Source: CAVXSP01 sp963724645 (GTDB lineage: Bacteria > Acidobacteriota > Vicinamibacteria > Vicinamibacterales > SCN-69-37). Taken from it: a DNA stretch of 64,000 bases. The stretch spans positions 496,001 to 560,000 of the forward strand of contig CAVRVJ010000006.1 of assembly GCA_963724645.1 (NCBI GenBank), in the 5' to 3' direction. The notes beneath the pieces are model-generated. The model was not told the origin of the DNA and made no database searches. It saw nothing but the letters and a program-made list of their open reading frames with translations. Shown here piece by piece: positions 52,887 to 61,492 of the stretch. Every line of letters starts with the position of its first letter. Position 1 is the stretch's first letter. The translations under genes were made by a program, and so were the position numbers.

Positions 52887-54140
52887 ATGCGAGGTGCGGT
52901 GATTGGCGCCGGGATCGCAGGAATCTCGATGGCACATGCCCTTCGTCGAGTCGGGATATCCATCGACATCTTCGAACAATCGGCGGCACCGCGGTCCACA
53001 GGGTACCAACTCAATGTCCACGCGAACGGCAAATATGCGCTCGCCCAGATCGGCATGCTGGATGCGCTGGAAAAGTCGGCGGATGGTGCGGCCGTGAACT
53101 CAGCCCCCATCATCGACGGCCTGAGTAACACGGTCGTCCGACGAATCGTCTTCAAGGCGGCCGGCCCGTACTCGTCCACGTCGTTCTATCGAGGTGACCT
53201 GCATCGGACCCTGCTGCAGGCGCTCGAGGGCGCTCCACCAGAGTGCGGCCGAGGGATCGAATCGGTATTGGACGATCCACGTCGTGAGAAGGTCGCAGTC
53301 TCTTTCGTCGGCGGTGAGGTTCGGGCATTCGACTTCGTCATCGCCGCCGACGGTGCCCATTCGAATATCCGTCGCCAATTGTTTCCTACGCATCGTGGCT
53401 ACGTGCCACAGTTCGACGCTTTGATGTTTGCCATCAGGGTCGACCTGATGGGCCAGAGCGAAGCTGAGCGCCTTTTCGGCAGGCAGATACGAGAGCGCGA
53501 GTTCGTCCAGATCAATGCGCCCGGCACCGCCGTCGTTCTTTCTGGTGCAGGTGGCGGGCAGTTCGGTGTGATCATCTGCACGGATGATTCGAGTCAAACC
53601 GGCGGCATCTCGACTCCAGAAGACGCCAAGCGACTCGCCCGCTCGCTGGTGCGCGACGTCAAGGATGCGCGCGTGCACCATGCCATTGACGCGGGATTCT
53701 GGGATCCTGGCAACCCTCTGGTCTGGCGCATCGGCGACATCGATCCACTGGCTCGATTCCACGCGGGTCGGGTCGCCCTCACCGGCGACGCGGCGCACGC
53801 GATGTTCCCGATGCTTGGCCAGGGTGCGAACCAGGCATTCGAGGACGCAATGGTGATGTCACGCGAACTGGCCACCGACGCGGTGATGGGAGAACGCGTC
53901 TCGATGAGTACCATGATGGCCTTTGAGCGCTATTCCGAAGAGAGGGAACCGCATGTCGCGCGTATCCAGGCACTCGCGAGACGGACCGCACGAGGCTTGA
54001 TTTCACGAAGTCGGTTCGGTCACCGCGTCAACAACGTCGTCACGCGGTGGTTGCCGCAACGAATCCTGGACCGGTTTCAGGATCACCTTCTCAAATATGC
54101 CAGTGCGGATCCCGGACGCGAAATCGAAGCCCGGAAGTGA
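52887..54140 (+). CDS. FAD-dependent monooxygenase (PHBH-like)
   Basis: 417 residues from ATG 52887, with GGAGG eleven bases ahead (a frame to 52815 is open but unsupported). The FAD fold VIGAGIAGISMAHALRRVGISIDIFEQ, the DG motif region DFVIAADGAHSNIRRQLFP and the second FAD site VALTGDAAHAMFPMLGQGANQAFEDA are all present. PHBH-type enzymes hydroxylate aromatic or polyketide-like substrates with NAD(P)H. The substrate is unknown; upstream and downstream neighbours do not suggest a pathway. Confidence 0.85.
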   Translation: MRGAVIGAGIAGISMAHALRRVGISIDIFEQSAAPRSTGYQLNVHANGKYALAQIGMLDALEKSADGAAVNSAPIIDGLSNTVVRRIVFKAAGPYSSTSFYRGDLHRTLLQALEGAPPECGRGIESVLDDPRREKVAVSFVGGEVRAFDFVIAADGAHSNIRRQLFPTHRGYVPQFDALMFAIRVDLMGQSEAERLFGRQIREREFVQINAPGTAVVLSGAGGGQFGVIICTDDSSQTGGISTPEDAKRLARSLVRDVKDARVHHAIDAGFWDPGNPLVWRIGDIDPLARFHAGRVALTGDAAHAMFPMLGQGANQAFEDAMVMSRELATDAVMGERVSMSTMMAFERYSEEREPHVARIQALARRTARGLISRSRFGHRVNNVVTRWLPQRILDRFQDHLLKYASADPGREIEARK

Positions 54141-54453
54141 CCAGTCCTGCAAGTTATTGACTGGCAGTGCTAAACAGAACCGAGCTCCCGTCGAGCGGGC
54201 CGGCAGGTAGCCCCAGTGAGAGATCGCCTTCGATGTGTCAGCCAGTTTGCGGGTGGTGTCGCTCGGCTGTGCGCTCTTGCCGGAATTCCGTCGCCGCCGG
54301 TGGAGAAACCCCCGCTCCGTTCGCGGATTTTCAGTACTCCGCGGGCAGTCGAACGGAATGCGAACCGCCGCACTCCTCGGCGAGGGCGTCATGACATCGC
54401 AGTAAGATCGGTGTTCACACGTCTGACGACAGGGTGAGCCAGAAGGAACGTGC
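54141..54453. other. Intergenic stretch of about 310 bases
   Basis: No supported gene. A leftward open frame (54003-54392) overlaps the monooxygenase end and has no recognisable motif. The GCAAGTTATTGACT segment at 54149 resembles the recurring GCAASTGRTTGAT motif elsewhere in this region. Confidence 0.4.
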
Positions 54454-55863
54454 GTGGTCCGACGAGTCCTCAGTGTCCTCGCGCTCGGCCTGCTGAGCGC
54501 CTGCGCGCTTCAGCACAGTGTGATCTTCGGGCCGCCGGTCCTGCTGCGGTTCCACGTCACCGTGCAGGATGCGGCCGGCGCGCCGCTGCCGGCTGCCCAC
54601 GTCTGCCACGACAACATCACGCCCCGCGAGTCCGTTGCGCTCGATGCGAACGGCTCGATGTTCTGGACCTTGCCGGCGTCCGACTTCAACGTCTGCGGCG
54701 TGCTCGATGGCTACGCGACGACGTGCGCACCGGTCTCGTTGCACGTGCCGCGGACGGTCACGGCCGTGTTGCCGAAGTGGGCCGCGCCCGTCGAGCCCCC
54801 GACGCCGGTCGTCACCTGGCCGCCGGCGCCGCGCGCGGCGCTGCCCGCCTTCCCCGCCGTCACCGACACGCAGCCGCCGAACCCGAACGGCTCGAATGGC
54901 CGCTATCGGGCGGCCGTGTGGTCGCGCGGTCCCTACGATCGCGACCTGCCGGCCGAGCTCTCGGTGCCGGACCAGCCGGATCTCGACTTCCACCGCGGGA
55001 ACTTTCTCGGCATTCGCGTGCCGGGCTTGACGTGGCACGGCTACGGGACGGACCTCGACCCGACGCTCGTCACGACCTGGGACAACCCGCGGCGCTCGGT
55101 CGAGGAGCAACGGCTCATCCTCGATCGCTACGCGCACGTCAACGGCTACACGCACTTTCTCCTGAGCATCCCGCAGGCGCGCAAGGCGGGCGTGCTCGAC
55201 GACGCGCACTTCCTGCCGGCGGCGCAGCTCGCGAAGGAGTATCAGCAGTTCGTCGTGGTCGCGGCCTTCGGCGGCGACGGCGAGTCGTGGACATCCGACG
55301 TCCTGCCCTGGCTCGACAAGCTCGTCGCGCTCCATGCGCTCGATGAAGTGGTCGTCTGCTGGCAATGTGACCAGCACTACGACCCGTGGGCGCTGCTGCA
55401 GATCACGAAACAGGTCGGCGAGTGGGCGCACGCGCACGGCATCAAGGTCTCGCAGCATTGGGTGAACGATGCCGCGGCCTGGTGGAACGCCGACGACGAT
55501 CCGCGCCGGCCGAACACCTGCCTCGATTTCACGCCGGCGATTTGTAACCGCTTTGACTACCACCGCGTGATCCCGCAGTGGGTGGACTACCAATACGCGC
55601 AGTTCGACACGGAAGCCGCCATCAGCGACCCGGACAACGGCGGGCTGCAATGGGCGATCGCGAAGCTGCTGCAATCGCTCACGAGCGAGAAGTTGGTTGT
55701 CGCGGAGTATGACGCCCAAGCCGAGTTCGACGATCCCGCGCACCGCACCGAAGACCAAGGCGATCTGAAGGGCTACCTCCTGATGTGCGCGCGCGGCTTC
55801 GGCCGGGCCGTGCAAGGCGGCTACATGGGTGGGGCGCGGTTGCCGAACGGGAGGGCATTTTGA
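54454..55863 (+). CDS. Lipoprotein with Ig-like and TIM-barrel-like regions, unknown function
   Basis: 469 residues from GTG 54454. A lipobox LSAC (residues 15-18) marks a lipoprotein. Residues ~30-110 look like an Ig/carboxypeptidase-regulatory-type sandwich (FHVTVQDAAGAPLPAAHVC), then a Pro-rich linker (about 110-145) and a Trp- and Asp-rich lobe with alternating strands and helices (HFLLSIPQARKAGVLDDA, VVVCWQCDQHYDPWALLQI, RFDYHRVIPQWVDYQYAQFD), typical of a barrel or glycoside-hydrolase-like fold. I do not recognise the family. The end abuts unrelated repeat-like sequence. Confidence 0.6.
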   Translation: MVRRVLSVLALGLLSACALQHSVIFGPPVLLRFHVTVQDAAGAPLPAAHVCHDNITPRESVALDANGSMFWTLPASDFNVCGVLDGYATTCAPVSLHVPRTVTAVLPKWAAPVEPPTPVVTWPPAPRAALPAFPAVTDTQPPNPNGSNGRYRAAVWSRGPYDRDLPAELSVPDQPDLDFHRGNFLGIRVPGLTWHGYGTDLDPTLVTTWDNPRRSVEEQRLILDRYAHVNGYTHFLLSIPQARKAGVLDDAHFLPAAQLAKEYQQFVVVAAFGGDGESWTSDVLPWLDKLVALHALDEVVVCWQCDQHYDPWALLQITKQVGEWAHAHGIKVSQHWVNDAAAWWNADDDPRRPNTCLDFTPAICNRFDYHRVIPQWVDYQYAQFDTEAAISDPDNGGLQWAIAKLLQSLTSEKLVVAEYDAQAEFDDPAHRTEDQGDLKGYLLMCARGFGRAVQGGYMGGARLPNGRAF

Positions 55864-56472
55864 GCGAGTGCAAACCGTATTGCCACCGTGCTCTTTCTTA
55901 ATCCGCTGGCCGAGATGGTCGGACAGATGAACGCCTCGATTCCTCCGGCGCTCCGAATCGAGGAACGCCTGCGTGCAGTGCGCGTGCACCTCGAGTGGGT
56001 CGACCTGCGTCTCGGCATCGCGACGGCGTCGCTGCCGAGCGAGAGTCCGGCGAGAGGGTCAGAGACAACACCGCGGTGGGCAACAGGTAGCCCCGGCTAG
56101 ACCGGTAACGCTTGCAAAGCTCTCCGTGCCACTTGGCCTGCCGCAACGGCTCCCCCAAAGGGCAAGAAAAGGGCAACATCACGCGACGCGTCTTCACTGA
56201 CACGGACGAAACCATGAAAACGCGCCAGAACTCGTCGAGAGCCGCAGGAGCAACCCTCCGGTTGTTGGCGGAGCGATGTGAGTGGCGATGACCGCCCGCA
56301 ACTGATTGATGAAGAAGGAAATTTGGCTCGCCGCACTGGACGATTTCCGCAAGTGGTCTAATGCCGGGGGTCATGGGTAGTTCCCCAAGTTGCCCTCGGC
56401 GGGGCTGATAGGACGCAGCCGGCCGATCTGGGCAGCGCCGACCGGCCGCGTGCATCGATGGACGCGTGTCGC
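55864..56472. other. Non-coding stretch with a 36-bp hairpin repeat
   Basis: About 600 bases without a supported gene. Candidate frames on both strands are short or composition artefacts. It contains one copy of a 36-bp hairpin repeat (56316-56351) flanked by GCAACTGATTGAT (about 56298) and GCAAGTGGTCTAAT. CAACAGGTAGCCCCGG at 56080 resembles GCAGGTAGCCCCAG at 54210. Confidence 0.5.
56316..56351. repeat. 36-bp hairpin repeat, copy 1
   Basis: Identical to 59083-59118. The ends GGAAAT and ATTTCC are inverted repeats, so the unit folds. Both copies are bordered by versions of GCAASTGGT(TGAT). Confidence 0.85.
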
Positions 56473-57390
56473 TCACGGACGAACGCGGATGATCGTCTTC
56501 CCCTTGCGTCGCTCGGTCCGGTTGAAGGCGGCGACGGCATCGTCGAGGGTCGAGACGTTGCCGATGTTCGTCCGCAGTCGTCCGTCCCGCACCCGCTGGA
56601 CGATCTCACTCAGTTGGGCACGATCGGACTCGACAACGAAGTCGACCGCCAGGCCGTCGGCGGGCCGCGCCTCGGGCGGCCCGACGATGGACACCAGTGT
56701 TCCTCCGGCTCGAATCAGGCCTGCGGACCGCTTCCCGATCTCGCCGCCGATGACATCGAACACCAGATCGACTTCGCCGACGTCTTCCAGGGCGTCGTTG
56801 TCGAGGTCGACGAACTCCTTCGCGCCGAAGTCGAGCACCGTCTGACGGTCGGCGGCGCGTCCGGTGCCGATGACGTAGGCGCCGGCCTCTCGTGCGAGTT
56901 GCGTCACCATCGACCCGACTGCGCCGGCCGCGCCGTGCACGAGGACGCTCTGCCCCGCCTGAAGGCGACCGTGCTCGAACAGTCCCTGCCACGCGGTCAG
57001 GCCCGAGATCGGCAGGCTCGCGCCCACCGTGAAGTCGACGTCGCCCGGCAGCGGCGCGAGGTTGCGTGCCTCGACGGCCGCATACTCCGCCAAGGTGCCG
57101 TCGCGATACCAGTCCGTGAGGCCGAACACCCGCTGTCCCATCGACAGCCCCCTCGTGCCATAGCCGAGGGCGGTGACCACTCCGGCCAGCTCGTGCCCGG
57201 GGATCGAAGGTGTTCGGTCACGGTCGAGGCGATCGGCCCAGGTCGAGGGCCACCCTAACTCAGTCGGGACGAATCCCGACGCATGAACCTGAACGACGAC
57301 GTCGTTTATCGCTGCCTGCGGCTCGGGCCGCTCCATCAGCGTCATCCCGGCCGTTCCCGCAGCCTGGTCCGTCACCACGATCGCCTTCAT
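56473..57390 (-). CDS. NADP-dependent oxidoreductase, MDR/zeta-crystallin type
   Basis: 305 residues. MDR fold with VHASGFVPTELGWPSTWADRLDRDR, a GHELAGVVTALGYGTRG site, and the nucleotide-binding segment SVLVHGAAGAVGSMVTQLAREAGAYVIGTG. No catalytic zinc Cys pattern, so quinone-oxidoreductase-like. The C-terminus reads DAVAAFNRTERRKGKTIIRV. It reduces quinones or alkenes with NADPH; stress-related roles are common. Confidence 0.88.
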   Translation of the reverse strand: MKAIVVTDQAAGTAGMTLMERPEPQAAINDVVVQVHASGFVPTELGWPSTWADRLDRDRTPSIPGHELAGVVTALGYGTRGLSMGQRVFGLTDWYRDGTLAEYAAVEARNLAPLPGDVDFTVGASLPISGLTAWQGLFEHGRLQAGQSVLVHGAAGAVGSMVTQLAREAGAYVIGTGRAADRQTVLDFGAKEFVDLDNDALEDVGEVDLVFDVIGGEIGKRSAGLIRAGGTLVSIVGPPEARPADGLAVDFVVESDRAQLSEIVQRVRDGRLRTNIGNVSTLDDAVAAFNRTERRKGKTIIRVRP

Positions 57391-57583
57391 CGCCCGCCTC
57401 CCTGTGTCGAGTCCTCGAACTGGCTCATCCGTGAGGCCGCCTGATGCAGCGGGTCGCTAAACGCCGATCAGCCTCTCGGCCATCTTCGTTGTCCCGAGCA
57501 AATCCAACTCTTTCAGTTACTTCCTCGATCGCGCGATTTGGTTGCTGTTGGCTCCGAATGCCCGGTTTCTTGTGGCGCCGCGC
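57391..57583. other. Intergenic stretch without a gene
   Basis: About 190 bases between two leftward genes with no recognisable feature other than the presumed promoter of the oxidoreductase. TTTAGTTACTTCC-like AT patches near 57505 are the only base-composition signal. Confidence 0.3.
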
Positions 57584-58228
57584 TTATCGTCCCACCACTA
57601 AATGCATCGCCGTCTCGGTGGAGACGTGCTCCTTCACTCTGTAGCCGAGCGCGGGAAGGTCGATGCCTTCGAGCAGGGGCTCGCCTTGGCCGAGCAGGAT
57701 CGGCGAGATGGCGAGGTGTATCTCGTCGAGTAGTCCGGCCTGCAGATACTGGCGGATCGTGGCTGCTCCGCCGCCGATTCGCACATCCTTACCTCGAGCG
57801 GCCGCCCGCGCCTGGTCCAGCGCCGCCTCGATCCCCTCGGTGACGAAATGGAAGACGGTGCCGCCTTCCATCTCCAGCGGCGGGCGCGCATGGTGGGTCA
57901 GGACGAAGACCGGCACATGGTACGGTGGATTGGCGCCCCACCAGCCTTTCCACTCATAGTCCGGCCAGGGTCCGCGCACAGGCCCGAACATGTTGCGGCC
58001 CATGATCCAGGCGCCGAGATTCTCGAACGAGCGTGCCGCGAAGTCGTTGTCGATGCCGGTCGTCCCCCCGTCTCGCCTCAGGACGTTCCGCTGGAAGGTG
58101 CGGGTCGGAAGGAACCACTGGTGCAGCTGTTCGCCGCCGCGGCCCAGCGGTTGGTCTTGGCCCTGGTCGGGGCCGGCGCCGAAGCCGTCGGCCGACACGC
58201 TAAAGGCGTTCACGCGAAGCTTGGACAC
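57584..58228 (-). CDS. Dihydrofolate-reductase/RibD C-terminal family protein
   Basis: 215 codons from GTG 58228, with AAGGAG ahead (an ATG at 58300 is in frame but lacks family support). RibD C-terminal/DHFR-like fold: KLRVNAFSVSADGFGAGP, the NADPH segment WIMGRNMFGPVRGPW, PVFVLTHHARPPLEMEGG and IGGGAATIRQYLQAGLLDEIHLAISPILLGQGEPL. These reductases act on pteridine- or drug-like substrates; the true substrate is unknown. Common single-gene neighbours of the DUF1772-like family. Confidence 0.85.
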   Translation of the reverse strand: MSKLRVNAFSVSADGFGAGPDQGQDQPLGRGGEQLHQWFLPTRTFQRNVLRRDGGTTGIDNDFAARSFENLGAWIMGRNMFGPVRGPWPDYEWKGWWGANPPYHVPVFVLTHHARPPLEMEGGTVFHFVTEGIEAALDQARAAARGKDVRIGGGAATIRQYLQAGLLDEIHLAISPILLGQGEPLLEGIDLPALGYRVKEHVSTETAMHLVVGR

Positions 58229-58274
58229 GGGCGTCTCCTTGACTGTCGCAGCATGGAATTCTTGAATCGTGATG

Positions 58275-58566
58275 TCACACCAGTGGCGTGGCATCCTCAC
58301 GTGACCATAGCGCCGCCGCCAACGGGGATCCGAATCCGGCCAGGCTGATGAACGTGCGAGCGGCGTGGAAGGCCTCCCATCGATTGCGAATGCTCAACCA
58401 GTCGGACGGCAGCGTTTCGACGGACACCGCCGACACCAGGGTCGCCGGCATGAGTGCGGCCATGGGACCGCCGAGACTGCCGATCATCGTGTGGCCGACT
58501 CGAGCCGCTGACCGCGCGTGATTCGGCCGAGAACATCATCGTCCTCATGTTGACGATCGTCGGCAA
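58275..58566 (-). pseudogene. DUF1772-like membrane protein remnant
   Basis: Frame from about 58487 gives SVETLPSDWLSIRNRWEAFHAARTFISLAGFGSPLAAALWSRED, the C-terminal part of a DUF1772 (anthrone-oxygenase-like) protein: W-x-x-I/L-R-x-R-W-x-x-F/W-H-x-x-R-T. The N-terminal helices are missing, and a second frame to 58566 shares bases without a continuation. Read as a truncated remnant. Confidence 0.5.
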
Positions 58567-58821
58567 TCAGGAGACGCACGACTGGCCGATCATCTCCTCA
58601 GCGCCTCGTCTTCCTCGTGCTGCAGCTCGGGCGGAATGATCAGGCGAATCGATTGGCCGATCGCTTCCTTTGCGCTGTACCCAAAAAATGCGCTCCGCCG
58701 CCTGGTTCCACGAGGTGATGGTCCCGTTCAGGTCCTTACCAATGATCGCGTCGTCGGATGACGAAACGATCGCGCCGAGCAGGAGCTGGAATTCGTTCGG
58801 CGGGCCGGGCATGACCACCAC
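58567..58821 (-). pseudogene. PAS-domain remnant (sensor kinase fragment)
   Basis: FQLLLGAIVSSSDDAIIGKDLNGTITSWNQAAERIF is the N-terminal PAS domain of a sensor kinase. One extra T in a homopolymer at about 58685 breaks the frame; correcting it continues GYSAKEAIGQSIRLIIPPELQHEEDEALRR, then a stop. Everything after that is missing, so it is a fragment. Confidence 0.7.
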
Positions 58822-59200
58822 TGTACTGACCGCCGCGAGAATTGGCGAATCGATGTCGGATGGTGACGCAATCGCGGCGTGCAGCTCGCGACGAGCGGCT
58901 TAACGCACGTCGCGGAACCGAGCTACCAGCGCACACTCACTTGCCCAAGATCCATCAAAACGCAGCGAGGCCAGTTGCGGACATCGTCCAGTGCGGCCCC
59001 TCCGCCACAAGTAATTGATCGAACACGACTTGCGATGCGACGCGAAAATGCATCCTTGCAAGTGGTTGATTTAGTTGGCCTAGGAAATTTGGCTCGCCGC
59101 ACTGGACGATTTCCGCAACTGGTTGATCCGAGAAGCGGCGTAAATGGCCTGTTATTGACAGGTTCGCCAGGGTTTCGCGAGGTAAGACTCGAAGAGCGAT
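58822..59200. other. Non-coding stretch with repeat motifs
   Basis: About 380 bases with no gene. It contains CAAGTAATTGATC (59009), GCAAGTGGTTGAT (59058) and GCAACTGGTTGAT (59114), plus the second 36-bp hairpin repeat. Confidence 0.5.
59083..59118. repeat. 36-bp hairpin repeat, copy 2
   Basis: Identical to 56316-56351; preceded by GCAAGTGGTTGATTTAG-like sequence and followed by GCAACTGGTTGATCC. Confidence 0.85.
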
Positions 59201-59478
59201 TCAGCGGCCGAGGTGGAGCTGCTTCACAAGCGCCGCGAAACGCGGCTCGGAGCGCAGCGGATCGAAGATGGGGTCACGACATCTTCTTCAGATCGGCGAG
59301 CTCCGTGATCGCGCCGGCGAGACCGCCGTCCGCGCCGTACACGAAAACGCAAGATACGCCGTCACGAACGGCGGGGCGTTCAAACCCTTCGCTTGCTTCA
59401 ACGCGGGAATCGCGTCTCGGAACTGCCCGATGCGTCCCGCAGCGTAGACGCGTGGATCTCGCACGTGCTCACAGGTGA
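59201..59478 (-). pseudogene. C-terminal remnant of a TPR regulator, several frameshifts
   Basis: Reading leftward and allowing shifts: RVYAAGRIGQFRDAIPALKQAKGLNAPPFVTAYLAF, then VYGADGGLAGAITELADLKKMS, then DPIFDPLRSEPRFAALVKQLHLGR and a stop at 59201. This is the end of a winged-helix/TPR protein like that at 28309-29949, whose terminus reads similarly (YDSLRGDPRFQRLLTTFK). Two or more frameshifts and no N-terminus: a gene relic. Confidence 0.7.
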
Positions 59479-59532
59479 CGCCCCCGTGGGCTGAAGCCGC
59501 AGGATTCTATCCGAGCCGACACCGGCCGTCCG

Positions 59533-60784
59533 TCAGAAGTACCGCGCGAGCCGGAGCCAGACCCGGGTGCCGGGCGCCAGATCGCCGGCGAAGCCTGGGA
59601 TCGCGATGCCGCCGTACTCGGACCCGTGCGGCCCCAGGCCCACCTGCACGCCGGTATAGAGCGTCAGATTCTGCCGCCAGTCGGTACTGGACCTGTGCCA
59701 GCGCGTAGACGCTGCCGTCGGTGAGGTTGACCAGCGCGGTCGGCGAGACGGTGACGAGCGGCGTCCAGTCGAACCGCACGCCGGACGCGAACTCGTGGCG
59801 CCCGAGGCTGAACAGCTCGCCGCGCTGCAGTCGCGCCAGCAGCGCCGGATCGAGCACTGCCGCGCTCCCGCCGCCGTCGGCGAGGCCGAACCCGTTGCGG
59901 AAATACTCGGCGAACGCGTATAGCGTCCGGCCGCCAGGCGACCACGCGCGGTCGTAATTGGCGACGAGCGACGTCACGCCGTCCGCGTTCACGCGGGTGT
60001 GCGACAGGTCGATCCGCCAGACGCCGCCGGCCAGTCCGGCGCTCGCCCCGCCCCCGACCACGACGTCGCCATCGTGGCGTGCGGCCAGCGCATCGACGTC
60101 CACGCTGCCGGCGGTATGGTGCCATTTCGCGGCCACCGAGCTCGCGTCCGCCGCCAGCGCGCCGCCGCCCTGCGGCCGGCCCGGCACGACGATGGCCTGC
60201 AGGTCGCCGCCCGGCAGCAGCCACTGCGTCGTCAGCATGTCCCGACCGGGCTTGTAGTCGGTATCGAGCACATTCGGCGGGAACGGGTTGAACAGGTCCA
60301 GCACCTGGAACACCAGGCCGTTGCCCCAGCTCAACGCCTGGCGGCCGAGCCGCACGACGAGGCGATCCCCCGTGTAGCCGATCGACGCCCGGTCCAGACG
60401 GGCAATCAGCTCCGCCCGGTCGCCCATCCACGTCCGCGCCGTCAGGTCGAGCCATTGACTGGCATCGTCGAGGCCCGGCGGCCCGAGCAGATACGCGCCG
60501 TCGGTCCCGGCGGCCCCGCTCCGCGCGGCGGCGACCGTGTCGCCGGCCAGGAGGAAGAGCTGGCCGTTCAGCGTGACGTCAATCCGCCCGCGGCGGTACG
60601 TCGTGTTCAGGCGACCGTCGAGCGTCTGGTCCAGCGGCGTTGGCGCGATCGCATCCGCGCCGAACGTGGCGGGCGGAAAGCGCTGCAGCGAGAACTGGTA
60701 TTTGACGTGTGCGTGCACTGTCCACTGCGCGTCGGCCCGCGCGGCCGGCGCGACGAGCAGGCACAGCAGCGCCGCGGTCTTCAC
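59533..60784 (-). pseudogene. Outer-membrane beta-barrel protein of an exporter operon, one late frameshift
   Basis: About 415 residues from GTG 60784, overlapping the ABC ATPase stop (GTGA). A signal peptide (CLLVAPAARADA) is followed by a barrel with many aromatic strand motifs (YQFSLQRFPPATF; WMGDRAELIARLDRASIGYTGDRLVVRLG; LFNPFPPNVLDTDYKPGRD). Near 59690 a frameshift separates the last strands, whose correct frame reads NLTLYTGVQVGLG, PHGSEYGGIAIPG and LARYF before the stop at 59533. Probably the outer-membrane partner or cargo of the LolCDE/MacB-type transporter. A single assembly indel would restore the full protein. Confidence 0.7.
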
Positions 60785-61473
60785 GCGCGCTCCCGGTCCT
60801 CGGCGATGCGGCCGTCCCGGAGGGTGACGAGGCGGCGGGCGAACTCCATCACCAGCGAATCGTGCGTCGAGATGAGAAACGTGATGCCGCGCGTCTCGTT
60901 GAGCGATTTCATCGTCCGCAGCAGGTCTGCGGCGGTGTGGGAGTCGAGGTTGGCCGTCGGCTCGTCGGCCAGCACGATGGCCGGCCGGGACGCGATGGCG
61001 CGCGCCACGGCGACGCGCTGCTGCTGCCCGCCGGAGAGGGCCGCGGGCCGGCAATCGGCGAGGTCGCTGAGTCCGACCTCGGACAGCACCGCCGCCGACG
61101 CGGCTGCGCGCGCAGAGGCGCCCTCCCCCTGCAGCTCCATGATGAGCTCGACGTTCTCGCGTGCCGTGAGGACCGGCACCAGGTTGTACGCCTGGAAGAC
61201 GAAGCCGATGCGGTCGAGCCGCAGGTTGGCCAGTTCGGCCGGCGACAGCTCGTCAATCGGGCGGCCGTCCACGCGGATGTGACCGGCGGTCGGCCGGTCG
61301 AGGCCGCCAATCAGATTGAGGAGCGTCGACTTGCCCGATCCCGACGGCCCGATGAGCGTCGTGAACTCGCCCCGCCGGATGCGGAGATCGACGTCGGTGA
61401 GCGCCTGCACTTCGACGGTACCGGTCCGGTAGACCTTCGAGACGCCCTCGCAGATCACGATTTCGTGCTGCAC
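60781..61473 (-). CDS. ABC transporter ATPase (LolD/MacB type)
   Basis: 230 residues: Walker A GPSGSGKST, signature LSGGQQQRVAVARAIA, Walker B VLADEPTANLDS and the RMTVVVISHDS-like end (ISTHDSLV). The YNLVPVLTARENVELIMELQG segment marks the MacB/LolD subfamily. Energises lipoprotein or peptide export with the two permeases upstream. Confidence 0.92.
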   Translation of the reverse strand: MQHEIVICEGVSKVYRTGTVEVQALTDVDLRIRRGEFTTLIGPSGSGKSTLLNLIGGLDRPTAGHIRVDGRPIDELSPAELANLRLDRIGFVFQAYNLVPVLTARENVELIMELQGEGASARAAASAAVLSEVGLSDLADCRPAALSGGQQQRVAVARAIASRPAIVLADEPTANLDSHTAADLLRTMKSLNETRGITFLISTHDSLVMEFARRLVTLRDGRIAEDRERA

Positions 61474-61492
61474 GTCCAGCTCCTGTCTGCGT

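Noticed and set aside
54003..54392. Small leftward open frame
   Set aside because: Overlaps the monooxygenase end and lacks a motif or ribosome site.
54141..59200. Integron gene-cassette array
   Set aside because: Genes point in both directions, and no integrase or paired core sites were found; the recurring 13-base motif alone is insufficient.
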